Numbered from the stretch's first letter, positions 47,201 to 60,366 are shown. The stretch: 64,000 bases of DNA from Glebionis coronaria (GCA_025667525.1 CM046875.1:201166125-201230124); one strand, 5' to 3'. Notes: generated from the sequence alone by a model not told the origin. A program made the numbers and translations.

Positions 47201-48273
47201 TTGAGAAGTTTCTCAATGGTATGAATGTCTTCATCCCAATTGGAGGGAGAATCGTCATATTTTAAGTCCACATCTCCCAAAGTTGCTTCAAATTCCTTCA
47301 AAATGAAATCACTTTCTCCAAATGGAGTTAGTGATGGAGCAATAGAGGTAACGGTCTCAACAATTGGTAGAGAAGAAGAACCACTTTTACAAGCGTCTTT
47401 AAAATGTTCTTCATAATCCTCATCAAGAACGTCAATGAAATTAACACTCTCGTTTTCAGAAGGCTGCTTAGAAAGTTTACCCATGTTGAAGACGATTTTA
47501 TCGTCACCAACTCTCATGATTAATTTGCCCGCGGCTACATCAATGAGAGTGCGACCGGTCCTCAAGAATGGACGTCCAACGATTAATGGAACACGGGGGT
47601 CCATCTCGTAGTCAACGACAACAAAATCCGCCGGAAAGGTAAATTTGTCGACACCAACGAAGACGTCTTCGGCTATCCCCACTGGATAAGCAACCGTACG
47701 GTTAGCTAATTCCAAAGTCATTCGTGTGGGAACTAGCTCGGGTAGAGACAATTGTATCCAACGCTTAAAGGCATTAATTGTATACTAGCACCTAGATCGG
47801 CTAGGGCCATACAATTCTCTACCCCAGGAAAGTTGCAAGGAATCAAGAAACGACCCGGATCACCAAGTTTGGTTGGTAATTTCCGTAAGAGGACTGCAGA
47901 GCAATTCTCATTAAGTTGGGTCTGAGCGATATCAATGAGTTTCTCCTTATCACTGAGAAGATCTTTAAACATTTTAGCATATTTCGGCATGTGAGCGAGA
48001 GCCTCAGCAAAGGAGATATTGAAATTCAGTTGTTTAAACATTTTGAAAAAGTTAGAAACCTGAATATCATCCTTGTTCTTCAATTTCTCTTTCCTCAACC
48101 TTGAGGGATAAGGTATATTGGGTTGAGATGAAGGCTTTGGAATGGAATTCTCACTCACATCCTTGGGTGGTGGAGGGGTAGAAATAGAAGGTGGTGGAAT
48201 TGGAGAAGTAGAAGTTGGAGGTGTTGGAGAAGGAGACTCGTTTTCCTTTGTCACAATCACCGGTGTAGGTGTA
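44203..48273 (-). pseudogene. Athila gag-pol, truncated and disrupted
   Basis: Reading leftward it holds the gag-protease linker, protease (DLGAS), reverse transcriptase (FLDGFSGY, FMDD), RNase H and the whole integrase with HHCC and DD35E residues, ending at TAA 44203-44205. Lesions: a 1-nt deletion near 47760 just after the protease motif, TAG at 46513-46515, TAA at 46474-46476, TAG at 45388-45390, and an LTR inserted at 48273 that removes continuity with gag. A further gag piece lies at 52065-52202. It is clearly older than the nested copy and inactive. Confidence 0.9.
48269..48273. other. Target-site duplication GTGTA (left)
   Basis: It is repeated at 52060-52064. Removing one copy and the LTR restores the gag reading context (GGTGTAGGAAGCTCGG) seen at about 25131 in the nested element. 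Confidence 0.85.
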
Positions 48274-51200
48274 TGATGAGATGGCATTTATACATGATCT
48301 CATCGTTCTTTTCGGGCTTTAAAAGCATAAAAATTTCATAAATACCATATATATGCTTGTGTTTGTTTACTTGTGTATTTTAGGTATGGATATCATGAAA
48401 AAGACAAAAGATCAGTACAAGGAAAAACGGACACGAGAAACGAAGCCGTACAAAGAACCAGGCCCTAAATCATGGAATATTTAACAAATACCCTTGAAAA
48501 CTTGAAGACATACAAGATTGATCCTCATTTATTGAAGAAATGACACTTAAAACCCTTGTATATTGATAATTACAAGTTTGGTCCCTTAAGTTTGTCAAAA
48601 TTACACAAATGGTCCTTCAACTTTGAAGAAATGGCAAGATTAGTCCCTCAACAAATTCAAATTGCCAATTATGGTCCCTCATGAAGCCAAATATACATTG
48701 AAGACCTTTGAAGATCAACATTGTCCAAGATCAGCCCTTGAAATATCTCAAAATGGCAAAAATAACCCTTATAAACCTTGTTGGAAAGTTTTGTGCCAAA
48801 ATTGTCAAAGTCTGAAAGTTGACAACAAAGGAAATGGGCGCTGACACGTTTTAAAACACAAATGAAAGAAAAGAAGATGAAGAAGGGCTAAAGTTGTACA
48901 CTCAAACATTCAAACACACAAACACGCGCCAAACATTTCCAATCCTACAAAAACGGATCAAAAGTTACTACTGTTCACCCCAAGAACCCAGTAACTATCT
49001 TCATTAAAACAAAGGGTAAAATGAAATTACCCTTTCCCACACTTGATTCACACGCCTATAATCTCATCCCAACCTTAAAACACTCACTCCCACTCACCAA
49101 GAGGCCCCACACTCAAAACCGTTTCACCCATCACATCACCACTTCTTCCCAAAGGCATGCCACGTGTCAAGATCAACAGCTGAGAGCCTTTGCTTCACCC
49201 CAAAGCTACTTTAAACGTCTAGGATCATTTTGGACAGCTCACAACCAAGAATTATCTAGAAGCAGTCAAGGGCATTTTAGAGAAATCAGTGCTAGGGTTT
49301 GTGAATAGTGTAGCCAGGCATTTGCCTATAAAAGGAGACCTCAACATGTGAGAGTCCCTTTGTTCCAGTCTTTACCTTTTAAACTTGTAATTCCTTTTTG
49401 AAATTTATAAAAGTTGGTATTTTGAGAAAATTGTAATTCCTTTTTATGTTTTTGAAAGTTGGTATTGTTTAAAGGTGATTCTGGGTTCCATTGATTGTTA
49501 TAAGTGTGCTTGAATCATTTGGTTCAAAGGACGTTTATGTTTGGTAAGTTTTTCAAGTTTGAAAAAGCTTGAAAGAAGGTTTCTGATTTTGCTTATTTTT
49601 TTGTACTAACCCTTAGCCATAAGCTATAAGCTCTTGCAAGCTTGTTGACACCAAGCTTGTGAAGGGATTAGAGCCCTTGGTTGAGTTGTTTGCTGCTTGT
49701 GTTGAAGAAATCAAGTCCTTGAGGTTCTACTTTGAACCATCAACCAAGGCAGTCTTGCATCTCCTTTGTTGAAGTACCTTGGTCTTGTTCTAGTTGTTGA
49801 ACAAGGTCCAAGGAGCATAGCTGGCCCTCCTAGGATGTTGTGGAGGGCAGGTATAACCTCTTGTAAAGATTCCTCTCAAAAATTCATGTTACTGCCTGTT
49901 TTGGATTTTGAGCTTTGATTTTGTGTTCTTGTGTTTTTGTTGGTAATTTTTGTGTTTGATTATGTTAGTTGGTTCCTAGTAAGTGTTTTTGAACATTAAA
50001 ATCAGTAGGTTATTAGAAGAAATCACAAGTTGCTTTGAAAAGGGGTTGATTAAGGCCTGTTTGGGATTACTGGTTCATAAGGCCTTGTGGCCTTGATCCC
50101 TTGGTTCTTAAGGTTTGGGAGGTCTAAACAAGTCATTTTGAACAAGTTTTAGTCATTGGTTAAGTTTCTGAAAGTTTGGAAAAGGGACTTGAAGTTTTGC
50201 AAAAATCTGATAAAAAGTGCTTTGGAATTGGTTAAACACAGTAGATCCAATAACTTCTTTGTTACTTGGATTAAGGTCTGAAATCAGGTTTGGGAATAGT
50301 TTGGGTGATAAGCTATCTATTGGTTATCTGGTTGTTGAATTTTGTGGCTTATTGTGATTGCTATAGCTTATCAAAGTTTGCTGAAGTGGTCATTTGCATT
50401 AGCAAAGTGACCACCTCATTTTGTGCTTGCATTTGTTATCCTAGTGTATGCCTTGTGATTTTGGTGCTTGGAACTTGATTAAGTGCTGCTTGTGAGTGGA
50501 TTTTGCTATTTCGTGTGCTTTGTAACTGACCTCTTGATTCACAAGGCCTCCTCCTTGAGTCCTTCACAAAATTTGCTTATAACAAGCCCATATACCATTC
50601 CTGATCATTTGGTGAACTTTGGAGTACTTTGACTTTAGGTCAAATAAGCACAAATTGGCTTATTTTTGAGAACTGCTTATTGGCACATGCAACAACTTGG
50701 CTTTTGTAATAGAAATCCTTTTTCTTAGCTTAATATCAAATCTGGAAGGTTACAATTCTTTTGGTTAAGCTTTTGCTAGAAAACTAGCTTATTTGGCTTT
50801 TTCAGCCAGCTTATTCTACTTGGCTTTTTGTGGTTTTCTTGATTGATTATTCTTAGTTAAGCTATTTGTGAGCTTTTGCAACAAACTAGAGCTTTTGAGG
50901 TGCCCTAAATCTCAAACCCGACTATTTTGTCGTTTTGTGGATTTTTACTTTGCTTATTTCTGGCTTATTGAGTGTGCTTTTTCAAAATTTCTTTTTACAG
51001 ATCTCATAAGCATCCCAAAAGAAGGTGTGCGTCAAATTAGAGCTTATGGCATTGGCTTATTGCTTAATGGGCTGAAAAGCCCAATAAGAATAAGCTGCTT
51101 GCTTATTAAGCTGTGATAAGCTCACATTCAGCTTTTGGGCCTTTAGAGTTTTGTGTTTAGAATTAAATTTTGAGTCAGATAGGGCTTTTCCAAGTCAATT

Positions 51201-52059
51201 GGGCTAAGTTTGACTTTTTGGGCCCAAAAGCCCATTAAGGTTGACTGTTTTTGATTTTGGCCCATTTGAGGGCCCATTAGGGGTATTCTGGTCATTTCAC
51301 TTTGAATTTTTTGATTATTTAGGTTAAAATAAACTAGTTTGCATGTTTTTAGAATTTTTTATAATTTTTAAATTTTTAATAATATTTTATTATTATTTTA
51401 TTATTATTTTTCAAATTTCACATTTTCCAACTTTTTACATTTTTCTTAGCTTTAATACATTAAAATAGGAATTTAGCAACTTTTAGAATAATTTTATCAC
51501 TTTTAGATTAATTTTTATAATTATTTTAAGTTTTAATAGTTTTTAAATCATTTTAAATAGTTTTTATTAGTTTACAAATTTTTAAAAATAGTTTTTAATC
51601 TTTTTAAGTCATTTTAGAGGTTTACCAATTGAAAAATCTTTATTTGGGCTTCTTGATAATTTATTTGATTTTTAGGGCTTTAATTAGCATTTAAAAATTG
51701 AATATTTAACTATTTAAAAGGTTTGAAAAAGTTTTGATCATTTGTAAACTCTTAGATTAGTAATTATGATTTTTGGTGAATTTTTGGTAATTTTTAGAAT
51801 TAATTTTTATTTTTGTAGTTTTTACGGTTTTACGTTTGTCGTTGTAGTAGTAATTTTCACGTCTTCGTCATCTTCTTTTCTCATCCCCTTCTAAACCAAT
51901 CATTAATCACAAACATTTAACAAGTTTTTCACACACATATACCTCCTTGGGAAACGAACTTCATAAGGGTCATTAACACTTGGTTTTTCCTAAAATCATT
52001 TGTTCAATACATACCGCTTTTACGCTCCTTTTCCTAAAGGTCGTATTTTACCACAATCA
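48274..52059 (+). mobile_element. Solo LTR, Athila-like, 3786 bp
   Basis: It starts TGATGAGAT, ends ACCACAATCA, and is flanked by the perfect 5-bp duplication GTGTA with no internal region. TATA box at 49327-49334 (TATAAAAG). It shares composition and repeated GCTTATT words with the LTR at 1949-4690. The first ~32 bp form a hairpin (GATGAGAT/ATCTCATC). A very AT-rich tract lies at 51320-51780. Frames such as 49021-49308 and 50868-51116 match nothing I recognise. Confidence 0.8.
49327..49334 (+). promoter_or_regulatory. Putative TATA box of the solo LTR
   Basis: TATAAAAG, about 1.05 kb into the LTR, downstream of a CACGTG-containing segment at 49161-49166. Confidence 0.5.
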
Positions 52060-52064
52060 GTGTA
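52060..52064. other. Target-site duplication GTGTA (right)
   Basis: Pairs with 48269-48273. Confidence 0.85.
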
Positions 52065-52202
52065 GGAAGCTCGGGTTTCTTTAAACCTTTTCCACTGCGA
52101 GTGGTGATTGCTTTCATCTCCCCTCTTGGATTAGCAACGGTGTTACTCGGAAGAGAAACCGAACCAGAGGCTTGATTACTTGGGAAGAAACTAGCCATCA
52201 TG
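52065..52202 (-). pseudogene. Athila gag fragment
   Basis: On the - strand it encodes SLPSNTVANPRGEMKAITTR, matching residues around 506-537 of the nested Athila polyprotein. It is the continuation of 44203-48273 beyond the solo LTR and is cut at about 52202 by an LTR tail. Confidence 0.85.
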
Positions 52203-52273
52203 TTCCTAAAATCATTTGTTCAATACTTACCGCTTTTACGCTCCTTTTCCTAAAGGTCGTATTTTACCACAAT
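52203..52273 (+). repeat. 71-bp LTR tail, repeat of 51987-52057
   Basis: It is identical to the end of the solo LTR except for one base, but followed by different sequence (AGTATTTG instead of the CA terminus and target duplication). It may be the last part of the 5' LTR of the + strand Athila that follows. Confidence 0.75.
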
Positions 52274-52951
52274 AGTATTTGTATTAGTAGAACTCTACTA
52301 ATACGTATTATCGGTTTTCTTGGTTTTTCTTGTAAAAATATTATTACTATATTGTATTAATTATCACAACAAATAAACAATATCTCCAAAAGTGTGAAAA
52401 CACAACCTTAATTGGGATTTCATCACTCAATTATTGTATTCGAATCTCAAACAAAAAGAAAAAGGCAAAAATAGATAAATACTTTCGTGAAGCTCGATTT
52501 TGAAAAATACAAACTATAAGGTGGGTATAAGGCGGGTATTATAAAATATACCCTAAGGAAAAAGGCTCTTAAGTGCTTCGCGCCGCCTCGTTTCCCCGCT
52601 TGCTTGTGAGTATTTTGAGATTGAAGGCTAATCGAGGGTTTTGCCGCCCAAAGTATTATTACGTATAATATATTTGCTTGGTTTCTTTGTGATTAAACCC
52701 TCTTGAACAATTTGGTTTTCACCAAATTTCTAAAGTCATTCGAAGGCATTCACTCCACGTGATCGTTTTCATTCCTTTGAGGCTTCTTTAATCAAGAGTT
52801 TGATTCGAGGAGAGATTTTGTAGATTGTTATCTACGAAGATACACCAAAATCCAAAAAAATTAAATACAATCAAAAACACAAAAAAATTGAAAATTCACA
52901 AAACACCCTAAAAGAATCTTCTTTGCTCACCTCCCATTCTTCGTGAAGTTT
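52274..52951 (+). mobile_element. Leader of the + strand Athila
   Basis: No gene. A GCGCCGC-containing segment (about 52580-52600) could be a decayed Asp-type primer site. A perfect 11-bp inverted repeat lies at 52281-52304. The upstream limit of the 5' LTR is unresolved. Confidence 0.5.
52281..52304. repeat. Perfect 11-bp inverted repeat
   Basis: GTATTAGTAGA (52281-52291) and TCTACTAATAC (52294-52304) are separated by AC. Confidence 0.8.
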
Positions 52952-55900
52952 ATGATCACTTGTAATCAAGCAAAACAAGCTCGTAAACGTCTTCAAAAGC
53001 AAGCTAATCAAGAAACATTGATTGAGGAACAACCTCCAATTGTTGAACCTATTGTAGAACAAGAAGTTGTCATGGCTAATCGTACTATGATGGAGTTGCT
53101 TCAAGCACCCACCGAGGGTTTTGGAGAGGCCATTGTGATTCCCGCCATCCTTGCGGAGAATTTCGAGATTAAGACGGGTTTAATGTCGATGTTGCAAGCA
53201 AATAAGTTTAGAGGTCATGAGAAAGACAACCCGCATTATCACATTAGGAATTTTAACCGTCTCACCGCTACTAGCAAGTTTAAGGATGTTCCACATGACG
53301 CCATTAAGATGATGTTGTTTCCATACTCGTTAGATGGACCCGCAAAAATTTGGCTTGAGAATGAACCGCCAAATTCGATTTTGACATGGGCCAATCTCGT
53401 TTCTAAGTTTGTGAACAAGTTTTTTCCACCATCTTAAACAACACATTTGAAAAATGAGATTTCACGATTTGTGCAAAGAAATAATGAAAGTTTTTCAATG
53501 GCATGGGAACGCTTTAAAGAAATGTTACATGAATGTCCACACCATGATTTTTCGGAATTGCATCAAATTGATACTTTTTATAATGGGCTTAATGATCATG
53601 AACGAGATTATTTGAATGCCTCCACGGGTGGTAATTTTTTGTGCAAGACGACAAATGAGTCTTTGAAAATCATCGAGAATCGATCTAAGGTTTATAGCCC
53701 ACGTAGCACACCGAGTGTTGCCAATTTGGGTTCGTTATCATCGTCATCGTCTCGTAGCATTAATGCCTTACATGATGAAGCTAATGAGGAAAATCGGTTT
53801 TTTGATAGATTTGCTAATCTTATGTCCTATTGGAAAGCTCAAGAAGCTTCAAATTCCGCTTCGGTTAAAGCGGTTGCTAAGAGTTGTTTGTCTTGTGGTG
53901 GAGCTCATGATCTTTCCGAGTGCATTACCGCGGATGGTAACACTTCGAGTGCTTATGTAGCACCGGGAACTAACAACCAAAACGGTCAAGGTTCCCGCCC
54001 AAATCAAGCTCCACCAAATCAAAATTCTAATAATTATCGAAACAACAACCAAGGTGGTAATTACCAAGGCAATTCACGTAACTACAACAAAGGGAATTAT
54101 CAAAATGGGAATGGACAAGTCACTAATCAAAACCAAAACCGTGATTTTCAAAACACTACACAAGGTTTTCAAAATGCTCACACTAAAAATCTTCAAGGAG
54201 AATTTTTGGATTATGCTAAAGCAAATGTTGCTAAATTTGACAACATGCAACGTGAGATGATTAGCTTAAGATCCGAGTTGAAAAACGAGCTTAAAATGAA
54301 CTTGCTAATGAACTTAAAACTCATGCAAATAAAATGGAAGGAAATGTCCAACGTATTCAACAAAACCAACAAAAGATGGAATTAGGACAACATGAGATTA
54401 AGCAAGAGTTATTAAAAGCGGATGCTAGGCAATCAAAATTTGAGGACCGAATGGCTAAGATGTTTGAAGCAATTATGTGTAAACCCTCTTCCTCGGGTGG
54501 TCTTCCTAGTGATACCATTGCAAACCCGAAGGGAGAAATGAAGGTTATTACTACACGAAGTGGTAAAACTTTCAAGGAACCAATCTCTCGTCCAAGTACT
54601 TCTACGGAGAAGGAAATCGAGAAAGAATCCGAGGTGATGGTCGAAAAGGAGCACATTACAATCCCACGAAGTACCGCTCAAACCACACCTACGGTTTAAC
54701 CAATACCATTTGTGGAACCCGAGTTTCCAAGGCCGTTGCCTAATGACCAACCCACACCTTTACCCTACCCTTCAAGACGAAACAAAGAGAAGTTGCAAGA
54801 ACGTAACAAACAACAAATCAAGATTTTTATAAAGATGTTTCAACAAGTGCATTTTGATGTGAGTTTAGCCGACGCGTTGTTGTATATGCCTCGTTTCGCT
54901 TCCACTAGCCGACGCGTTGTTGTATATGCCTCGTTTCGCTTCCACTTTTAAAAGTATGATGAGCGGTAAGTAAAAGCTTTCAAAGCTTGCTAATTGTTCT
55001 TCGGTTTATCTTAACCGCATACCGGAAAAAGTTGGTGATCCCAGAAAATTTCTCATTCCTTGTGACATACAAGATATGAAAGAATGCCTCGCTTTGGCCG
55101 ATCTTGGTGCGAGCATTAATTTGATGCCATTTTCCATTTGGAAATCGCTTTCGCTTCCGGCTCTTATTCCTTCGAACATGTCTATCGAGATGGCCGATCA
55201 TTCTATGATTTTAGCATGTGGAGTAGCCGAAGATGTTTTCGTGAAAGTGGGGAAGTTCTACTATCCCGTTGATTTTATAGTAGTTGACATCCCCGCGGAT
55301 CCTCAAGTTCCTCTAATTTTAGGTCGCTCAATTTTAGACACTTCGAGATCGCTTATCGATGTTCATGCAAGAACTATCACTTTGAGATTCAACGAAGAGG
55401 AACTTGTTATAAACGCTACTCAAAACTCGAAACCTTCTCATGTTTATGCAATCGCTACCATCAATCACATTGACATCGTTGATGTGGTTTGCGATGAGTT
55501 TTCACAAGAAGTGTTAGGTTTTTCAGATAGCTCGTCAAGTGGCAATCCCACTATTTTGGATCCGATTCTTGCTAATTCCACACCACATCTCACTCCATTC
55601 TAAGGAGGCGATCTCACTTCAAATGAAATCGATAATGAAGATGAGGTGTTGATTAGTGATGATACTTCTATTCCACCATTTCTTCCGCCGATGGAAGTTA
55701 TGAGTGTTGAACCAAAATCTTCAATCGAGGAACCACCTATCCTTGAATTGAAAGATCTTCCTTCTCACCTTGAATACGCATTCTTGGAAGGTGATGACAA
55801 GTTTCTGGTTATTATTGCAAAAGGTCTTGCCAATGATGAAAAAACCGATCTCTTGAAAGTTCTTAAGGCTCATAAAGGGGCAATTGCGTGGAAAATTTCC

Positions 55901-57476
55901 GACATTAAGGGTATTGACCCAAAATTTTGTACTCACAAGATTTTAATGGAGGAGGACTACAAACCCGCAATTCAAAGTCAAAGAAGGGTGAATCCCAAAA
56001 TTCACGATGTCATTAAAAGGGAGGTCCTTAAACTCCTTGACGCGGGAATGATTTATCCTATATCCGATAGCCCATGGGTGAGCCCAATCCATTGTGTCCC
56101 TAAAAGGGGAGGAATGACCGTTGTGCCTAATGAAAACAACGAGTTAATTCCCACTCGTGTTGTGACCGGTTGGAGGGTGTGTATTGACTACCGAAATTTA
56201 AATGACGCCACTCGTAAAGACCACTTTCCTTTGCCCTTCATGGATCAAATGTTGGAGCGACTCTCGGGAAATGAATTCTATTGCTTTTTAGATGGTTTTT
56301 TCGGTTACTTTCAAATCCCTATCGACCCTCGTGATCAAGAGAAGACTACGTTTACGTGTCGTTATGGAACGTTCGCTTATCGTAGGATGCCTTTCGGACT
56401 TTGTAATGCACCGGGTACATTTCAACGGTGTATGATGGCGATTTTTCACGATATGATCGAGAAGTCGATGGAAGTGTTTATGGATGACTTCTCGGTGTTT
56501 GGCAATTCGCTCACGTCGTGTTTATCTAATCTCAAGCAAATTTTAAAACGTTGTGAAGAAACCAATCTTGTGCTTAATTAGGAAAAATGTCATTTTATGT
56601 GTAAACAAGGAATCGTCTTAGGACATAAGGTGTCGAAGGCGGGGATTGAGGTCGATAAAGCTAAGGTAGACGTCATCGCCAAGTTACCTCATCCCAAAAC
56701 CGTTAAGGGGGTTAGGAGTTTCCTAGGCCACACGGGCTTTTATCGTCGTTTCATCAAGGACTTTTCGAAAATCTCTCGACCTATGACACACCTTCTCGAG
56801 AAGGATGCTCCTTTTAACTTCAATGAGGATTGTGTTAGAGCTTTCGAAACTCTCAAAAGGAAACTTACCGAAGCTCCCATTCTTGTTGCTCCTAATTGGG
56901 AATTACCCTTTGAAATCATGTGCGATGCAAGTGATTACGCTGTAGGGGCCGTCTTAGGGTAACGTTATGACAAGCATTTCCGTCCTATCCACTATGCTAG
57001 TAAGACGATGACCGAGGCTCAATTAAAGTACACCACAACGGAAAAGGAATTCCTTGCCGTGGTCTATGCTTTTGAGAAATTCCGACCTTATCTCGTCTTG
57101 ACTAAAAGCATCGTGTATACCGACCATTCGGCTATCAAGTATCTCTTAGCTAAGCAAGATGTTAAGCCGAGATTGCTTCGTTGGATGCTCCTCCTCCAAG
57201 AATTTGATGTCACCGTGCTTGACAAAAAAGGAGCCGAGAATCTAGCGGTCGATCATCTCTCTCGTCTAGAAGATCCTCGCAAAGATGTTTTCGAGAATAA
57301 GGAAATCACCGAAACATTTCCTCTTGAGACTCTCGGTGTAGTAAATTCTAAAGACACCACCCCATGATTTGCCGACATTGCAAATTACCATGTGGGCAAT
57401 TTCATAATCAAGGGTATGACGACACAACAAAAACGAAAATTCTTTCGTGACGTCAAGTTCTATTTTTGGGACGACC
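52952..57476 (+). pseudogene. + strand Athila gag-pol with many lesions
   Basis: Gag from ATG 52952 (MITCNQAKQARKR...), zinc knuckle CLSCGGAHDLSEC (about 53884-53922), ITTRSGK linker (about 54548), protease DLGAS (about 55096-55110), reverse transcriptase (FLDGFFGY with F for the usual S; FMDDFSVFG about 56480) and RNase H to about 57280. Lesions: TAA 53435, 1-nt deletion in an A-run near 54294, TAA 54697, a 40-bp tandem duplication (54869-54948), TAA 54971, TAA 55601, TAG 56579 (Trp codon), TAA 56960 (Gln codon), TGA 57365 (Trp codon). It is cut at 57476 by the Tekay-like LTR before integrase. Several stops fit C-to-T change. Inactive. Confidence 0.92.
54869..54948 (+). repeat. 40-bp tandem duplication inside gag-pol
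   Basis: The segment starting CCGACGCGTTGTTG at 54869 repeats at 54909. Forty is not a multiple of three, so it shifts the frame. Confidence 0.9.
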
Positions 57477-60349
57477 TGTAACACCCGTGAAAGTGCCGTA
57501 TGATGCTAAGTTATTGTCTCAAGAGCTGTTCAGTATGAGCATCTCTCTTGAGTTGTGGCTCACTTGTGGATGTGATATCCCGAGCCCAACGTCATTTATT
57601 AATCCTATTTTACGTATATTTTTGAAATTTTTAAGAAATTTCGTTTGCTATATATATTTGACGGTTTAAGTTGAAACCGACGTTTACGGTCGTAATTTAA
57701 CGATTGACGATTTAAGAAGAACCGATAACGACTACGATACCGATGGATGCCCAAATTTCTAAAATTATTGACGATTTATCGATAATGTAATTTTTCGAGA
57801 ATTTTACTTACGGTTCGTGTTAAGTTGAGTCGGGTGAGTTTTATAGCCTTCCGAGTACATTTAAAGTATCCCAAAGATATTTTGGAGTGTTCGGGATGAT
57901 TTCCGACTCCCGTAAAATTTTTAAAATTGACTAGTGAGTCAAACCCGCAAAGTTTTAATGGCGTTTTTAACTTAAGGCCAAAATAAACCTTTATTTACAC
58001 TATGGTCCCTCCCAATGCCACAAAATGGCACAAACACAAACACACAAACACATTTCACAAAAACAAAATCAAACACTCTCTTTCTCTTGTCCTTAGGCCG
58101 ACGGCCAAACCCAAAGAACCACCACCCACCATTTTTTTTCTTGAGTTTTCACAAAAACTAACCTAAGACCACCTCCTAAAATTCATTGGTGAGTGTTAAT
58201 CCATGGTTTAATTAAACATGCATTAACATAAATTTTTCAAGAATTAAAGATTTTTCAAAAACGTGTTTTGGTGTAATTAAACTAGTGGGATGTTTAATTC
58301 GTGTGTTTATAATATCAATTAATCCATAAAACAAGATGGGTTTTATGTTATGGGTTCTCCACAGCCCCTAAAAGCCACGAATTTTTGGGGTTTTGGGGTG
58401 TGTTCAAGGTGTTTGATGAAATGTCATGGATTTGTGTTTATAAGGGTGTTTTGGGTGTGTTTGAATGGGTATAAGTGATTGCATGTTTGTTTTTATATTT
58501 TTAGATTATAAGGTTGTTGATCAATAGGGGTTAGGACTGAAAACTTGTGTTTGGATGTGATTAAGGAAGCTTAGGATGATGCCTAGTGGTGATTATTAGG
58601 CTTGGAATCGAGTTTAAACATGGTTTTGGTATAGCAAAATTTAGGCAGAAAGTTTAAGGTCATTTTATAAAAATTATTTTTCCTACAGGTCTTGAAAACT
58701 AAATGTAGTTATAGAGGGTCTTCTTATCTTTAATTTGGTATAAGGTAGAGCCCGTGACTCAAAACGAGCTAAAAGTTATGAGGTTTTAAAGATCGAGTAC
58801 CGGGAGACGAGGACTTTCATAATCCGAATTTGTGAATAGTTTTAGTCAAATCCCGAGGAGCACAAGTATGGATTGGTAAATGGTCAAGGGTCAAAATTTG
58901 GTCACAAACCTGTATAAATGAGTTTATAAGTTGACTTAGGAGTCAAAGAAGTCAAAGGTGCATTTCATATAGGTCAAAGAGGTCAAAGTTGGTCGAAGTA
59001 TAATTTCAGCCCGTAAAATGTAGTTTTTGAAAAGCGTTGAGTAACGAGTCGTAAAAGTAAAAACTTTTATTGGGATTAAAAACATGTTATCTACAGGTCT
59101 TATAGGATTTTTGAGAATTTTGTCAAATTTTATAAGTATGGTTAAATATGGTAAAACAGCCCGTACTTTCGGTGAGTACCGGCGGAAATGGATAAAAATG
59201 GGTGATGTAAGTAATAAGAACGAATGGTATAAAATGAGTAACGCTTGTTGTTTTGTTTTTGGCGTGAGTTATAATTGTCCTAAGTGACTATTATTTATGT
59301 ATTTTATACAGTACCGTAAAGTATTTAAGATGAGGTTACTCATTACGCGTTATTTGTGATAGGTGTTGATTTACCCGGGCATCCGTATCGTCGTCGGTGA
59401 TCATCTCTCGAACTACCGACTACTTAATATATAAGGTGTGAATTTATAGCCTCGCTTATATTTATTTCAAATTGTTTTACCCGCGAGGGAAATGCATGCT
59501 AGTTTTTAAAAGGAACGTATATCATGAATGATTGTTAGACCCGAAAGTTGCCTTGGAAATTGTGTTGAGTACCAAGTTGCCAAAGACCCTAAATTCATGA
59601 ACTATTAACTATTGTCCTGCCCTCGAGTAGGGGGAAATAGCCGCTTATGCAATTTGTAGTACTACGGGGCTAACGACCCAATGCTAGCCGAGAAGCTGTA
59701 CGATGAGTAAGTTCTGCGGTAGATTATTTTGTATGAGAAATAAGGTATAATTGCAACTGATGCCTTTAGAAGGGGCACTGGTTTCATCTGAATCACGCCG
59801 GTAATTATTACGCGGGTGATTGAGTTAACGGATTAGTGTCATGAGCTTAAACACAATTGTCAGTATCCTGAATATAGATTGTTTGATCGACAAGTCTATA
59901 AATGATCACGAATGGTTTTTATTTTATATACGTTCAAATGAATTGTAAAACCTATGAATTCCACTCAACGTTTTCGTTGACCAAATTTTGGCATGTGTTT
60001 TAGGTAACCGCTGAAGTGTAGAATGGAGCATGCATGGGATGGATGTTGTGTGTATGGCTTGGAGTCCGCTTGTTTTTCCTCCTTTTTCTACTTAAACATT
60101 TTCAATCTTAATGTTATGTTGTTGTAAACTGAAATTCTTGGGTCGAGATTCATGGGGACCGAAAACGCTAAACTCTGTTGTACCAAGTGGGGTTGGAAAA
60201 ACCGTGGACATGTATCATCTAACAATTTTTAATTCAAGTTTTAAGTTGGCGTCTTTTTAGCGTCGTTTGATATATCTTGTGTGCAATGAATACTGTGTAG
60301 CACCCAATGTTGTAGTTCCGCTGCGCATAGCATTTGTGGGGGTGTTACG
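57477..60349 (+). mobile_element. Tekay-like 5' LTR (~2.9 kb), + strand
   Basis: It starts TGTAACACCCGTG, interrupting Athila pol at a Trp-Asp-Asp position, and ends GGGGGTGTTACG just before a primer site. It shares family hallmarks with 36326-39780 reversed (ACCCGCGAGGG near 59482). Small frames such as 57466-57669 are chance. The other end of the element lies beyond the window, so the target duplication cannot be checked. Confidence 0.75.
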
Positions 60350-60351
60350 GA

Positions 60352-60366
60352 TTGGTAATCAGAGCC
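60352..60366 (+). other. Primer-binding site, initiator-Met type (1-nt insertion)
   Basis: TTGGTAATCAGAGCC follows the LTR. The usual site is TGGTATCAGAGC, so one A is inserted. Confidence 0.7.

Noticed and set aside
49021..49308. 95-codon + strand frame in the solo LTR
   Set aside because: Lies upstream of the LTR TATA box, has no known motif and is bounded by LTR sequence.
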